From Burkholderia sp. WP9 (GTDB taxonomy: Bacteria; Pseudomonadota; Gammaproteobacteria; Burkholderiales; Burkholderiaceae), in assembly GCF_900104795.1 (NCBI RefSeq), contig NZ_FNTG01000002.1:1674001-1738000 (forward strand): a stretch of DNA of 64,000 bases, in the 5' to 3' direction. The translations under genes and the position numbers were made by a program. Shown in pieces: positions 1 through 10,299 of this stretch (positions are counted from its first letter, which is position 1; every line of letters begins with the position of its first letter). The notes below the pieces were generated by a model. It had not been told where the DNA came from. It was given only the letters and a program-made list of their open reading frames with translations, and made no database searches.

Positions 1-1119
<1,119 letters not shown>

Positions 1120-1345
1120 GGTATGCGGGGTAGTAATGACTGCGGGCTGACCGTGTCGGTCGATTATGCCACGCAGAATCCCGCTTTGGGCCGCTCAATC
1201 AGGAAGAAAACCGATAAAAAACAGGGAGTTGGGTGGTAGTGCCGATACCTGTATCGACGTTACCCGGCACGCCTGCGCGCGCTTGCAGCTTGCTGCACCG
1301 CCGCGTGATCTCATGCTCGAACGCGCGAGATCGAATCCGAAAACA
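1120..1345. other. leuC upstream region, no gene seen
   Basis: Together with the gltA terminator and its flank (to 1448) this makes a 329-base stretch without a gene. It should hold the leuC promoter. I see no convincing -35/-10 pair, no leucine-rich leader peptide and no T-box. Short frames here have no coding character. Confidence 0.6.
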
Positions 1346-1379
1346 AAATGCCCCGGCGGGAGAACCCGTCGGGGCATTT
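1346..1379 (-). terminator. Rho-independent terminator of gltA
   Basis: The arms AAATGCCCC and GGGGCATTT pair perfectly and continue into GGCGGG/CCCGTC with one G-T pair, closing a four-base loop (AGAA). On the minus strand the stem is followed by a T-rich tract (ATTTTGTTTT). It lies about 70 bases downstream of the gltA stop, so it most likely ends the sdh-gltA transcript before leuC. Confidence 0.85.
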
Positions 1380-1448
1380 CTTATCAACCACATTCCGCGT
1401 CAGCTCGCAGCAGAACCGACTACTGCGAACGATGCGGACTTAACCCAA

Positions 1449-2750
1449 TCAACGTTGCGCGATCGGCTTGGCTTCACGTTGCGTGTCGCCGATGAACAGC
1501 TGACGCGGACGGCCAATCTTCTGTTCAGGATCAGCGATCATTTCGTTCCACTGTGCAATCCAGCCGACCGTACGTGCCATCGCGAAGATACACGTGAACA
1601 TCGAGGTCGGGATGCCCAGCGCGCGCTGCACGATGCCCGAGTAGAAGTCGACGTTCGGGTACAGCTTGCGCGACACGAAGTATTCGTCTTCCAGTGCGAT
1701 CTTTTCCAGTGCCATGGCCAGCTTGAACAGCGGGTCGTCGTGCAGGCCCAGTTCTTCCAGCACTTCGTGGCAGGTTTCGCGCATCAGCTTCGCACGCGGA
1801 TCGTAGTTCTTGTAGACGCGGTGACCGAAGCCCATCAGCTTCACGCCCGAGTTCTTGTCCTTCACCTGCTTGATGAACTCAGGAATGTTGTCGACCGAGC
1901 CGATTTCTTCCAGCATGTTCAGCGCGGCTTCGTTTGCACCACCGTGCGCCGGGCCCCACAGACACGCGATACCGGCGGCGATACACGCGAACGGATTCGC
2001 ACCCGACGAACCGGCCAGACGCACGGTCGAGGTCGATGCATTCTGCTCGTGGTCCGCGTGCAGGATCAGGATACGGTCCAGTGCGCGCACCAGTACGTCG
2101 TTGACCTTGTACTCTTCGCACGGGTTCGAGAACATCATGTGCATGAAGTTCGCGCTGTACGACAAGTCATTCTTCGGGTACGCAAACGGCTGGCCGATGC
2201 TGTACTTGTACGCCATGGCGACGAGCGTAGGCAGCTTCGCGATCATGCGAATGGCCGACACTTCACGGTGACGCGGATTGTTGATGTCGAGCGAGTCGTG
2301 ATAGAAGGCCGACAATGCGCCGACTGCAGCGACCAGAATCGCCATCGGGTGTGCGTCGCGACGGAAACCACGGAAGAAGAAGTGCATTTGCTCATGCACC
2401 ATCGTGTGGTTCGTGACCGTCTTCACAAACTCGGCGTTCTGCTGCGCGTTCGGCAGTTCGCCCTTCAGCAGCAGATAGCAGGTTTCGAGGAAGTCCGCGT
2501 TTTCCGCGAGGTTGTCGATCGGGTAGCCGCGGTACAGCAGCTCGCCCTTATCGCCGTCGATGTAGGTGATCGCGGAATTGCACGCCGCCGTCGACATGAA
2601 GCCCGGGTCGTACGTGAACTTGCCGGTCTGGCCGTACAGTTTGCGGATGTCGATCACGTCCGGGCCGAGAGTGCCCTTGTAGATCGGCATTTCAACGCTC
2701 GGCGAATTGTCGCTGAACGATAGCGTGGCTTTAACATCTGACGGGGTCAT
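1449..2750 (-). CDS. gltA: Citrate synthase (type II)
   Basis: Condenses acetyl-CoA with oxaloacetate to citrate, the entry step of the TCA cycle. At 433 residues it is the size of the hexameric, NADH-sensitive type II enzymes of Gram-negative bacteria. The catalytic residues are all visible: His269 in [10 protein letters not shown], His310 in [14 protein letters not shown] and Asp368 in YPNVDFYSG, plus [10 protein letters not shown] at 231-240. The ATG at 2750 has a good Shine-Dalgarno (GAGGAT). It follows sdhE by 81 bases on the same strand with no terminator between, so it is probably the last gene of the sdhCDABE-gltA operon, and a clear terminator follows it. A second, shorter citrate-synthase-fold gene (prpC) lies in the same window. 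Confidence 0.97.
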   Translation of the reverse strand: MTPSDVKATLSFSDNSPSVEMPIYKGTLGPDVIDIRKLYGQTGKFTYDPGFMSTAACNSAITYIDGDKGELLYRGYPIDNLAENADFLETCYLLLKGELPNAQQNAEFVKTVTNHTMVHEQMHFFFRGFRRDAHPMAILVAAVGALSAFYHDSLDINNPRHREVSAIRMIAKLPTLVAMAYKYSIGQPFAYPKNDLSYSANFMHMMFSNPCEEYKVNDVLVRALDRILILHADHEQNASTSTVRLAGSSGANPFACIAAGIACLWGPAHGGANEAALNMLEEIGSVDNIPEFIKQVKDKNSGVKLMGFGHRVYKNYDPRAKLMRETCHEVLEELGLHDDPLFKLAMALEKIALEDEYFVSRKLYPNVDFYSGIVQRALGIPTSMFTCIFAMARTVGWIAQWNEMIADPEQKIGRPRQLFIGDTQREAKPIAQR

Positions 2751-2831
2751 AGCAGATCCTCAATCGAAGTATGGAAACAGGTTTTCGATAATTGCACGCC
2801 TGGAACAACGGACAAGCGGCACACGGGCCGC

Positions 2832-3104
2832 TCAGGCATTCCGCAGCAACTCCAGCACCCGGATCACATCCGGGTCGGCAAGGTCGCCCTCCGGTTCCTT
2901 GCGCGCGAGCAGCAAGTCCATCAGGTCGTTATCGCTCAGCTCGAGCAGGCGCGTGAGAGCGCCCACGTCGGCATCGCTGAGGTCATGCTCATATCGGCCG
3001 AAAAAACGTTCAAAGATCAGATCGTTTTCCAGCAGGCCCCGCCGCGCGCGCCAGCGAAGGCGCGCGCGGCGGAGAGGGTCGGACTGATGCGATGTGTCGT
3101 CCAT
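2832..3104 (-). CDS. sdhE: Succinate dehydrogenase FAD assembly factor
   Basis: A 90-residue SdhE/YgfY (CptB) family protein, which in other proteobacteria promotes covalent attachment of FAD to the SdhA flavoprotein. The family's RGxxE signature is present as RGLLEND near residue 22, and the short helical, acidic C-terminal half fits the five-helix fold. Its start lies one base beyond the sdhB stop, so translation is probably coupled. Position at the end of sdhCDAB and before gltA agrees with the assembly role. The length is normal and no key residue is missing. Confidence 0.93.
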   Translation of the reverse strand: MDDTSHQSDPLRRARLRWRARRGLLENDLIFERFFGRYEHDLSDADVGALTRLLELSDNDLMDLLLARKEPEGDLADPDVIRVLELLRNA

Positions 3105-3105
3105 C

Positions 3106-3810
3106 TCAAACAGCGCGGCGAACCATCAATTCCTTGATCTTGCCAATCGCCTTGGTCGGGTTCAGGCCCTTCGGGCAAACGTCGACGCAATTCATGATCG
3201 TATGGCAACGGAACAGACGGTACGGATCTTCCAGGTTGTCGAGGCGTTCGCCGGTCGCTTCGTCGCGGCTGTCCGCGATGAAACGGTAGGCTTGCAACAG
3301 GCCGGCCGGGCCAACGAACTTGTCCGGATTCCACCAGAAGCTCGGGCACGAAGTCGAGCAGCTCGCGCACAGAATACATTCGTACAGGCCGTCGAGCTCG
3401 TCGCGTTCTTCCGGCGACTGCAGACGTTCCTTTTCCGGCGGCGGCGTATCGTTGATCAGGTACGGCTTGATCGAGTGATACTGGTTGAAGAACTGCGTCA
3501 TATCGACGATCAGGTCGCGAATGACCGGCAATCCCGGCAGCGGACGCAGCACGATCTTTTGCGGCAGATCGTTCATGTTCTGCAGGCAGGCCAGACCGTT
3601 CTTGCCATTGATGTTCATGGCGTCCGAACCGCACACGCCTTCGCGGCACGAGCGGCGGAACGACAGCGTTTCGTCAACTGCCTTCAACTTCAGCAGCGCG
3701 TCGAGCAGCATGCGTTCGTGCGAGTCGATTTCGATCTCGTACGTTTGCATGCGCGGCGCTGCGTCCTTGTCCGGGTCGTAGCGATAAATTTCAAATGTAC
3801 GCTTTGCCAT
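3106..3810 (-). CDS. sdhB: Succinate dehydrogenase iron-sulfur subunit
   Basis: Carries electrons from the SdhA flavin to the membrane quinone site through three iron-sulfur clusters. The 234-residue protein has the plant-type [2Fe-2S] motif [11 protein letters not shown] followed by NGLAC in the N-terminal half. The two C-terminal ferredoxin-like motifs are [12 protein letters not shown] and [17 protein letters not shown], for the [4Fe-4S] and [3Fe-4S] clusters. It lies 24 bases after sdhA, with sdhE following after one base. Length and motif order are those of the bacterial enzyme, and fumarate reductase is less likely given the sdhCD pair and the operon order. Confidence 0.97.
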   Translation of the reverse strand: MAKRTFEIYRYDPDKDAAPRMQTYEIEIDSHERMLLDALLKLKAVDETLSFRRSCREGVCGSDAMNINGKNGLACLQNMNDLPQKIVLRPLPGLPVIRDLIVDMTQFFNQYHSIKPYLINDTPPPEKERLQSPEERDELDGLYECILCASCSTSCPSFWWNPDKFVGPAGLLQAYRFIADSRDEATGERLDNLEDPYRLFRCHTIMNCVDVCPKGLNPTKAIGKIKELMVRRAV

Positions 3811-3834
3811 TTCTGAATTCCTTTGACTTGTGCC

Positions 3835-5610
3835 TTAGAAGGTCCGCGCTTTCGGCGGAACCGATTCGACCGTCAGCGGTTGCATGTGAACCGGCTTGTA
3901 GTCGAGGCGATCGCCTTCGCTGAACCACAGCGTATGGCGCAGCCAGTTTTCGTCGTCGCGATGTTCGAAGTCGTTCTGCGCGTGCGCGCCACGGCTTTCC
4001 TTACGCGCTTCGGCCGAAACCATCGTGGCGCGTGCCACTTCGATCAGGTTCGCCACTTCCAGCGCTTCGACACGTGCCGTGTTGAACACCTTCGACTTGT
4101 CCTTCAGATGGATGCTGTCGACGCGGTCAGCCACTTCGCGAATGCGCTCGACGCCTTCCGACAGCAACGCCGAGGTACGGAACACGCCGGCGTGTTTCTG
4201 CATCGTGCCGCGGATGTCGTTTGCGACCGATTGCGCGTACTCGCCCGAGGACGAGCTTTCCAGCTTCGCCAGACGCGACAGCGCGAAATCAGCGGCGTCG
4301 GCCGGCAGCGGCTTGTGCTCCTTGATTTCCTTCACGTGCTTGACGATGTGATTGCCGGCGGCGCGGCCGAACACCACCAGGTCGAGCAGCGAGTTCGTGC
4401 CGAGACGGTTCGCACCGTGCACCGACACGCACGAGCATTCGCCCACTGCGTAAAAACCGTTGACCGGCTCTTCGTGACCCTTCGACGTACCCACGACCTG
4501 GCCGTGAATGTTCGTCGGAATGCCGCCCATCTGATAGTGGATGGTCGGCACGACCGGGATCGGCTCCTTGATACAGTCGACGTTCGCGAACTTCAGCGCG
4601 ATTTCGCGGATCGACGGCAGACGCTTCATGATCGTCTCGGCGCCGATGTGCGACAGGTCGAGCAGCACGTGATCCTTGTTCGGACCCACGCCGCGGCCTT
4701 CCTTGATTTCCTGGTCCATCGAACGCGAAACGAAGTCGCGCGGCGCCAGATCCTTCAGGGTAGGCGCGTAGCGTTCCATGAAACGCTCGCCGTTCGAGTT
4801 ACGCAGAATGCCGCCTTCGCCGCGCACGCCTTCGGTAATCAGCACGCCCGCGCCGGCCACGCCGGTCGGGTGGAATTGCCAGAATTCCATGTCTTGCAGT
4901 GCGATGCCCGAGCGCGCCGCCATACCCAGGCCGTCACCGGTGTTGATGAACGCATTGGTGGACGCCGCGAAGATACGGCCCGCGCCGCCCGTGGCGAACA
5001 GCGTGGTCTTGCCTTCGAGAATGTAGACGTCGCCGGTTTCCATTTCCAGCGCGGTCACGCCGAGCACGTCGCCTTCGGCGTCGCGGATCAGATCCAGCGC
5101 CATCCATTCGACGAAGAACTGGGTCTTGGCCTCGACGTTCTGCTGATACAGCGTGTGCAGCAGCGCGTGACCGGTACGGTCAGCCGCCGCGCAAGCGCGT
5201 TGCACCGGCTTTTCGCCGTAGTTGGCGGTGTGGCCGCCGAACGGGCGCTGGTAAATCGTGCCGTCGGCATTACGGTCGAACGGCATGCCGAAGTGTTCGA
5301 GTTCGTAGACTGCGTTCGGTGCTTCGCGGCACATGAACTCGATCGCGTCCTGGTCGCCGAGCCAGTCGGAGCCCTTGATCGTGTCGTAGAAGTGATAGTG
5401 CCAGTTGTCTTCGCTCATGTTGCCGAGCGAAGCGCCGATGCCGCCTTGGGCAGCGACCGTGTGCGAACGCGTCGGGAACACCTTGGACAGCACGCAAACC
5501 GACAGACCAGCGCGCGCGAGTTGCAGCGAAGCGCGCATCCCCGAGCCGCCTGCGCCGACGATAACCACGTCAAACTTGCGACGCGGCAGAGAATTCTTGA
5601 TTGCAGCCAT
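3835..5610 (-). CDS. sdhA: Succinate dehydrogenase flavoprotein subunit
   Basis: Oxidises succinate to fumarate at a covalently bound FAD on the cytoplasmic face of complex II. The start at 5610 ([19 protein letters not shown]) is chosen over an upstream ATG because it has a GGAGAG Shine-Dalgarno and gives the usual 591 residues. The dinucleotide-binding GAGGSGMRA is at about 19-27. His50 in [11 protein letters not shown] is the expected flavin-linked histidine. The start is only four bases after the sdhD stop, so the genes are co-translated. The C-terminal region [17 protein letters not shown] is typical of the family. Confidence 0.97.
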   Translation of the reverse strand: MAAIKNSLPRRKFDVVIVGAGGSGMRASLQLARAGLSVCVLSKVFPTRSHTVAAQGGIGASLGNMSEDNWHYHFYDTIKGSDWLGDQDAIEFMCREAPNAVYELEHFGMPFDRNADGTIYQRPFGGHTANYGEKPVQRACAAADRTGHALLHTLYQQNVEAKTQFFVEWMALDLIRDAEGDVLGVTALEMETGDVYILEGKTTLFATGGAGRIFAASTNAFINTGDGLGMAARSGIALQDMEFWQFHPTGVAGAGVLITEGVRGEGGILRNSNGERFMERYAPTLKDLAPRDFVSRSMDQEIKEGRGVGPNKDHVLLDLSHIGAETIMKRLPSIREIALKFANVDCIKEPIPVVPTIHYQMGGIPTNIHGQVVGTSKGHEEPVNGFYAVGECSCVSVHGANRLGTNSLLDLVVFGRAAGNHIVKHVKEIKEHKPLPADAADFALSRLAKLESSSSGEYAQSVANDIRGTMQKHAGVFRTSALLSEGVERIREVADRVDSIHLKDKSKVFNTARVEALEVANLIEVARATMVSAEARKESRGAHAQNDFEHRDDENWLRHTLWFSEGDRLDYKPVHMQPLTVESVPPKARTF

Positions 5611-5614
5611 TCTT

Positions 5615-5983
5615 TTACACTCTCCAGAGAATCTGCGCAGCGTAGCCCGCACATGCGAGCAGCCAGACGATCGTCAGCGCCTGAAGGAACAGGCGCGTGC
5701 CAACGGGCTTCACATAGTCCATCCAGATGTCGCGGATACCAACCCAGGCGTGATAGAACAGCGAGAGCAGCGTGACGAACGTGGCGAGCTTCATCCATTG
5801 CGTCGCGAAGATCGACGCCCAGCCTTCATACGAAAAATCGCGCGCGCCGAAGAACCAGACGAGCAGGATCACCGTGTAGATCGCCATGATCGTGGCGGTA
5901 ATGCGCTGGGCGAGCCAGTCGCGCAGACCGTAATGCGCGCCGACGACAAGACGCTTCGAACCGATTCGGTTATTAGCTGACAT
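5615..5983 (-). CDS. sdhD: Succinate dehydrogenase membrane anchor subunit
   Basis: A 122-residue integral membrane protein that pairs with SdhC to anchor complex II and form the ubiquinone site. Three hydrophobic segments are visible, at about residues 28-46, 60-82 and 95-117. The segment around [19 protein letters not shown] carries the family pattern HAxxGxxxxxxDY. It sits between sdhC (three bases away) and sdhA (four bases away). Sequence divergence of this subunit is normal, so position in the operon is an important part of the identification. Confidence 0.94.
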   Translation of the reverse strand: MSANNRIGSKRLVVGAHYGLRDWLAQRITATIMAIYTVILLVWFFGARDFSYEGWASIFATQWMKLATFVTLLSLFYHAWVGIRDIWMDYVKPVGTRLFLQALTIVWLLACAGYAAQILWRV

Positions 5984-5986
5984 TTT

Positions 5987-6403
5987 TTAGAATGCTCCGA
6001 ACAGTTTTGCCGCGAATGCAATGGTGAGCAGCGACGACACGACGAGAACCACGATAGAGGTCGACTTGCCTTTTTCCTTCGTGACCGCATTGTGGTTCGT
6101 GTCCATCAACAGGTGACGGACGCCGGCGCAGAAGTGGAACAGGAAGGCCCACGCGAGAACGAGCGTGATGAGCTTGACGACGATGTTGGAGAGGAAGCCT
6201 TTGAAGACTTCGAAGCTGAGTTCAGAAGTCAGACTCTGATCGAAGAGGTACAGCAGGAACGGAAGAAAAACAAAAAGCAGACCACCGCTTACGCGGTGCA
6301 AGATCGATACTCGCCCCGCTAGCGGGAGACGGTACGCCGTCAATATCTGCCCGATACCGATGTTCCGGAATTCCGGCCTCGGTTTTTTTACGGCTTCAGC
6401 CAT
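5987..6403 (-). CDS. sdhC: Succinate dehydrogenase cytochrome b556 subunit
   Basis: The first gene of the sdhCDAB operon, encoding the haem-b-binding membrane subunit of complex II. The 138-residue protein contains the signature RVSILHRVSGGLLF at 31-44 and HFCAGVRHLLMD at 90-101; His90 corresponds to the axial haem ligand of the E. coli protein. Three membrane spans are evident. The ATG at 6403 begins MAEAVKKPRPEF. The 168 bases upstream, to the gntR stop, must hold the operon promoter; an A/T-rich TAAAAT box can be seen on the minus strand, but I could not pair it with a good -35 element. Confidence 0.95.
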   Translation of the reverse strand: MAEAVKKPRPEFRNIGIGQILTAYRLPLAGRVSILHRVSGGLLFVFLPFLLYLFDQSLTSELSFEVFKGFLSNIVVKLITLVLAWAFLFHFCAGVRHLLMDTNHNAVTKEKGKSTSIVVLVVSSLLTIAFAAKLFGAF

Positions 6404-6571
6404 GCTAGACCCCTACTATGTAGTCACACTAATCCGCAATTTTAGCGCCTTTTTATATCGCGCTGCAGCGAAAACCACGAGTAGTCCGTTGCAGCCTGCG
6501 CGATAAAGGCGCCTTCAAACAGGCACGCGCGTGGGACGCGGCACCCTCATTCAAACCGTTTCAAACCCGTT

Positions 6572-7372
6572 TCAACTTAGATCGTTCTGATAGTAGTACC
6601 CGGTTGTGACATACCAACCACGGCGCACTTCGACCGGCCGGTCTCCGTATGTATAGGACACGCGCTCGACCGATAGCAGCGGAAAACCCGCGGGCACGTG
6701 CAGCAGGTCGGCCACGGCGGGCTCGGCCGCCACCGCGCGGATCTTCTCCGTCGCGCGGATCATGCGCGTGCCGAATTCCGTCTCGAACATCGCGTAGAGT
6801 GGACCTTTATACTCCGACAACCGCTCGAGCGTGAGGCCGCGAAACACGGCGCCGGGCAGCCAGATTTCGTCGAGCACGGTGACTTCGCCGTCGAACTGCA
6901 GCAATCGCTTGATCAATACAACCGGATCGGCGGGTTTCAGATCAAGTTGCCGTGCGATGTCCGCCGAAGCGCGCAAACGCCGGCACTCGAGCAGGCGGCT
7001 CACGTGCGGGTGTTCCGCTCCGTCATCGGCCAGCAATCTGAGGAAGCGAAACTGGGCGCGGTCTTCGTTGTGCGTTGCAACAAAAGTGCCCTTGCCCTGG
7101 CGGCGCACCAGCAGGTTGTCGGCAGCAAGTTCGTCGATCGCTTTGCGCACCGTTCCCTGGCTGACCTTGTATCTGGCCGCCAATTCGACTTCACTAGGAA
7201 TGATCTCGCCGGGCTTCCACTCGCCGCTTTCAAGGCTCTGCGTGATCAGCCCCTTGATCTGCTGATACAAAGGGCTGAAAGTGGGCGACGTGGCCGGGGC
7301 GGCAGCGGGTACACCCTCGCCTGCGGCGCCTTGGCCGTTCGGATTCGTGGTGTTCGCCGGGTTCGAATTCAT
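6572..7372 (-). CDS. GntR-family (HutC/FarR-type) transcriptional regulator with UTRA domain
   Basis: A 266-residue one-component regulator. After a low-complexity N-terminus there is a GntR winged-helix domain at about 33-100, with PGEIIPSEVELAARYKVSQG and GTVRKAID. A UTRA ligand-binding domain fills the rest, ending with the characteristic VERVSYTYGDRPVEVRRGWY. UTRA regulators sense small metabolites, and the inducer here is unknown. It lies between sdhC and mdh, so control of TCA-cycle genes is a reasonable inference. A perfect 20-bp palindrome 56 bases upstream of its start is the obvious candidate operator, implying autoregulation. The direction is leftward, towards sdhC; read-through into sdh is possible because I see no terminator in the 168-base gap. 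Confidence 0.88.
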   Translation of the reverse strand: MNSNPANTTNPNGQGAAGEGVPAAAPATSPTFSPLYQQIKGLITQSLESGEWKPGEIIPSEVELAARYKVSQGTVRKAIDELAADNLLVRRQGKGTFVATHNEDRAQFRFLRLLADDGAEHPHVSRLLECRRLRASADIARQLDLKPADPVVLIKRLLQFDGEVTVLDEIWLPGAVFRGLTLERLSEYKGPLYAMFETEFGTRMIRATEKIRAVAAEPAVADLLHVPAGFPLLSVERVSYTYGDRPVEVRRGWYVTTGYYYQNDLS

Positions 7373-7427
7373 CCGCGCATTTCATCATAAAGGGCTGGGC
7401 CGCGTCTAGGGTTTTCCCCTCAATAGA

Positions 7428-7447
7428 TATGTCTTATATAAGACATA
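7428..7447. promoter_or_regulatory. Perfect 20-bp palindrome, candidate GntR operator
   Basis: TATGTCTTATATAAGACATA reads identically on both strands. It lies 56 bases upstream of the gntR start and 8 bases upstream of the rightward -35 box. GntR-family dimers bind short inverted repeats of this size, and autoregulation from the intergenic region is common. The assignment to this GntR protein is inference from position. Confidence 0.75.
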
Positions 7448-7455
7448 AGATAATG

Positions 7456-7484
7456 TTGACTTTGTGTCTAGCGACTCCTACACT
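7456..7484 (+). promoter_or_regulatory. Sigma-70-type promoter facing mdh
   Basis: TTGACT at 7456-7461 and TACACT at 7479-7484 are separated by 17 bases, the optimal spacing. A start near 7491 would give an mdh leader of about 375 bases. The candidate operator lies directly upstream of the -35 box, where a bound regulator could block or assist polymerase. Confidence 0.6.
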
Positions 7485-7866
7485 CCTTGTCGAACAAGGG
7501 TTTGCGGGTTTTCGGAGGCTGTTTCGCGCAGCGCCGCGACGCCCCGGCAGCCACCCTGCACCATGCTGTTCCCACGCAGTTCAGGTTTCGATTTCGCCGC
7601 CATTCGTTGGCCAGACGCTTGCCGAAACGCGCTGTTTGCAGGAGCCCGCACCGTGCAACGGCTACCCGGCGCTTCGTATTCCCGCTCCCATGCAGTTGTA
7701 CAGGTTTCCGGCACGGCGGTCTCGCCGCAACGCGCCGCTCGCCCTCGGCAGATTACGAGGCAGTCCGCGAACAGTGAATTCCGCCGTGTTTCATAACGCT
7801 TCGCTGAACGCGCATATAGAATGGCGTTTTCCCTAGCGTCTAACGCATCGTCCTGGAGATTTCTCA

Positions 7867-8850
7867 ATGGCTAAGCCCGCAAAGCGCGTTGCCGTCACCG
7901 GCGCCGCAGGTCAAATTGCTTACTCCCTGCTGTTCCGCATCGCCAATGGCGACCTGCTCGGCAAGGATCAGCCGGTTATCCTGCAACTGCTCGACCTGCC
8001 GCAAGCACAAGGCGCCGTCAAAGGCGTCGTGATGGAACTGGATGATTGCGCATTCCCGCTGCTGTCGGGCGTCGTGATCACCGACGATCCCAAGGTCGCA
8101 TTCAAGGATGCAGACGTGGCCCTGCTGGTCGGCGCCCGTCCGCGTTCGAAAGGCATGGAACGTAAGGACCTGCTGTCGGCGAACGCCGAAATCTTCACGG
8201 TTCAGGGCAAGGCGCTGAACGAAGTCGCCAGCCGCGACGTGAAGGTTCTGGTGGTCGGCAACCCGGCCAACACGAACGCTTACATCGCCATGAAGTCGGC
8301 GCCGGATCTGCCGAAGAAGAACTTCACCGCCATGCTGCGTCTGGACCACAACCGCGCGCTGTCGCAACTGGCGGCCAAGTCGGGCAAGCCGGTCGCTTCG
8401 ATCGAAAAGCTGGCCGTGTGGGGCAACCACTCGCCGACCATGTACCCGGACTTCCGCGTTGCAACGGCAGAAGGTCAGGACCTGACCAAGCTGATCAACG
8501 ACGAAGAATGGAACCGCAACACGTTCATCCCGACCGTCGGCAAGCGCGGCGCGGCGATCATCGAAGCACGCGGCCTGTCGTCGGCAGCGTCGGCGGCTAA
8601 TGCGGCAATCGACCACGTGCGTGACTGGGTGCTTGGCACGAACGGCAAGTGGGTCACCATGGGCATTCCGTCGGACGGTTCGTACGGCATCCCGGAAGAC
8701 ATCATCTACGGTGTGCCGGTTACGTGCGAAAACGGCGAGTACAAGCGCGTCGAAGGTCTGGAAATCGACGCATTCTCGCGCGAGAAGATGGACGGCACGC
8801 TGCAGGAACTGCTGGAAGAGCGCGACGGCGTTCAACATCTGCTCGGCTAA
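7867..8850 (+). CDS. mdh: Malate dehydrogenase
   Basis: Oxidises malate to oxaloacetate with NAD+ in the TCA cycle. The 327-residue protein starts [20 protein letters not shown], with the nucleotide-binding [17 protein letters not shown] loop at 10-26. The substrate and catalytic region [13 protein letters not shown] is at 91-103, and the catalytic histidine is His188 in [13 protein letters not shown]. The length and motifs match the cytosolic-type (MDH type 2) enzyme widespread in beta-proteobacteria. The start has a CTGGAGAT Shine-Dalgarno. It is followed by a structured terminator-like element, so it is probably transcribed alone, although read-through to the lyase-prpC genes is possible. 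Confidence 0.97.
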
Positions 8851-8865
8851 GCGGCTGATGCAGAC

Positions 8866-8987
8866 AAACCGGAACTCCTGAGAAAACGCCGGGCCGCCCC
8901 AAGCTTGTTATCCCGCTTGGGGGCTTGGCGCAAAGCGAAAGGTCTGGGTGCTCCCAGACATCAACGTGGCGGGTTCCGGTTTTTTTT
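8866..8987 (+). ncRNA. Structured RNA element or complex terminator after mdh
   Basis: A closing stem AACCGGAAC (8867-8875) pairs with GTTCCGGTT (8973-8981) and runs into eight consecutive T residues ending at 8987. Inside it are a long imperfect hairpin (8887-8930; core CCCCAAGC/GCTTGGGG) and a compact hairpin GTCTGGG-TGCT-CCCAGAC (8942-8959). An enclosed three-way layout ending in a U-tract is more than a simple terminator needs. It could be a 3'-UTR-derived small RNA of mdh, a riboswitch-like leader of the downstream lyase gene, or only a terminator. I could not assign it to a named family. Confidence 0.6.
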
Positions 8988-9118
8988 GTGCGAACGCAGT
9001 TATTCGCATCTGATTCGAGCGCGTTTTGCGTAGTTGCCGCGACGGTCTGGCAGAGCGCGCCCGAATCAGATTTCTCCAAACAGTTTTTCCAAACCCTACC
9101 CACACCCTGACGCCGAAG

Positions 9119-10135
9119 ATGCGCGCCCTCACACCCGCCGAAGTGCTGTTTGACGGCGAAGTGCCGCCCGCTGTGCTGCCTGCCTGCGATCACTACGCCG
9201 GCAGCGAAAAGCTGATGCTGAAATCGCTCGCGTTGCAGCAACAGATCGGCCCGGTGTTCGATATCACGCTCGATTGCGAAGACGGCGCGCAGGTCGGCCG
9301 CGAAGCACAGCACGCGGAACTGGTCGCCTCCCTGCTCGGCAGCGAGCATGACCGCTTTGGCCGCGTCGGCGTGCGAATTCACGACTTCGACCACGCGCAC
9401 TGGCGCGACGACGTCCGCCTCATTCTGCGTGCCGCGAAGCGAGCGCCTGCTTACATCACCCTGCCGAAAATCCGCAACGTCCCCGATGCCGCCGAAATGG
9501 TCGCGTTCATCGAGGCCACGCGCCGCGAACTCGGCATCGCGCAACCGGTGCCGGTGCAATTGCTGGTCGAGACGCACGGCGCGCTGACGCGCGTGTTCGA
9601 TCTGGCCGCACTGCCCGGCGTGGAGGCGCTGAGCTTCGGGCTAATGGACTTCGTCTCCGCGCACGACGGCGCGATTCCCGACACGGCCATGCGCTCGCCC
9701 GGCCAGTTCGATCATCCGCTGGTGCGACGTGCGAAGCTGGAAATCTCGGCGGCTTGCCATGCCTACGGCAAAGTGCCATCGCACAACGTCAGCACGGAAG
9801 TGCGCGACATGAGCGTGGTGGCAAACGACGCCGCGCGTGCCCGCAACGAGTTCGGCTACACGCGCATGTGGAGCATCCACCCGGCGCAAATCGAGTCGAT
9901 CGTCGCCGCGTTCGCGCCGCGCGACGAAGAGATCGCCACGGCCACCGAAATCCTGCTGGCCGCGCAGTCCGCCCAATGGGGCCCGACGCGCCATCACGAC
10001 ACGCTGCATGATCGGGCGAGCTATCGCTATTACTGGTCGGTGCTGCGTCGCGCGCAAGCCACCGGTCGCACCGTCCCGCAAGACGCCGCGCCGCTCTTCG
10101 CGAAAGTGGGCACTAACGTGCACGCCGCATCATGA
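9119..10135 (+). CDS. CitE-like CoA-ester lyase (HpcH/HpaI aldolase fold)
   Basis: A 338-residue member of the citrate lyase beta-subunit / malyl-CoA lyase family, which cleaves 3-hydroxy-acyl-CoA esters such as malyl- or citramalyl-CoA with Mg2+. Family landmarks are [12 protein letters not shown] with the metal-binding acidic pair, the ETHGAL loop, [13 protein letters not shown] and the C-terminal [13 protein letters not shown]. The start at 9119 ([14 protein letters not shown]) is preferred over an in-frame upstream ATG because the extra residues read like translated leader. No alpha or gamma citrate-lyase subunits are adjacent, so a free-standing CoA-ester lyase is more likely than citrate lyase. 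Its stop overlaps a small ORF leading to prpC. The exact substrate is unknown. Confidence 0.85.
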   Translation: MRALTPAEVLFDGEVPPAVLPACDHYAGSEKLMLKSLALQQQIGPVFDITLDCEDGAQVGREAQHAELVASLLGSEHDRFGRVGVRIHDFDHAHWRDDVRLILRAAKRAPAYITLPKIRNVPDAAEMVAFIEATRRELGIAQPVPVQLLVETHGALTRVFDLAALPGVEALSFGLMDFVSAHDGAIPDTAMRSPGQFDHPLVRRAKLEISAACHAYGKVPSHNVSTEVRDMSVVANDAARARNEFGYTRMWSIHPAQIESIVAAFAPRDEEIATATEILLAAQSAQWGPTRHHDTLHDRASYRYYWSVLRRAQATGRTVPQDAAPLFAKVGTNVHAAS

Positions 10136-10299
10136 GCATGCGCGTCCATGCGGCGATCGGCACGGCGGCGCTGAATGGTGTACCTGTACACCGTCTTGCA
10201 ATCGAAACACTGAATCATCTGGCGCTGCGGGCGAGCGACGTCGAACGCGTAGGTCAACCAGAAGCAATGAGCAGGCACAAAGGAGATTGCGGGAGATGA
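10132..10299 (+). CDS. Possible 55-residue coupled ORF between lyase gene and prpC
   Basis: A small frame ([20 protein letters not shown]...) starts with an ATG inside the lyase stop (ATGA at 10132-10135). It ends with a TGA inside the prpC start (ATGA at 10296-10299). Both overlaps are the four-base arrangement typical of translational coupling. I recognise no domain. Its third-codon-position GC is about 58 per cent, clearly below neighbouring genes, which argues against a long-conserved protein. It may be a coupling leader that carries ribosomes to prpC, a degraded gene, or chance. prpC has its own Shine-Dalgarno (GGAG) inside this ORF. Confidence 0.35.
   Translation: MSMRVHAAIGTAALNGVPVHRLAIETLNHLALRASDVERVGQPEAMSRHKGDCGR

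Larger units (their letters stand above)
7373..7866. other. Divergent gntR-mdh intergenic region
   Basis: Nearly 500 bases separate the gntR and mdh starts. The gntR-proximal part holds the palindromic operator and a strong sigma-70-like promoter facing mdh. The remaining approximately 370 bases would be a long mdh leader. Several overlapping frames of 96-135 codons cross it but have no Shine-Dalgarno, no recognisable product and mutually overlapping positions, so I do not call a gene. A second mdh-proximal promoter may exist. Confidence 0.6.

Noticed and set aside
3823..5775. Rightward 650-codon open frame opposite sdhA
   Set aside because: It is antisense to a fully recognisable sdhA, with His/Arg/Val-rich composition typical of the complement of high-GC coding DNA.
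6404..6571. GntR operator upstream of sdhC
   Set aside because: No match to the 20-bp palindrome is visible; only a weak 4-bp dyad (CTAC/GTAG) is present.
7429..7836. Possible gene in the gntR-mdh intergenic region
   Set aside because: Three overlapping frames compete, none has a Shine-Dalgarno or a recognisable product, and the region contains the operator and promoter.
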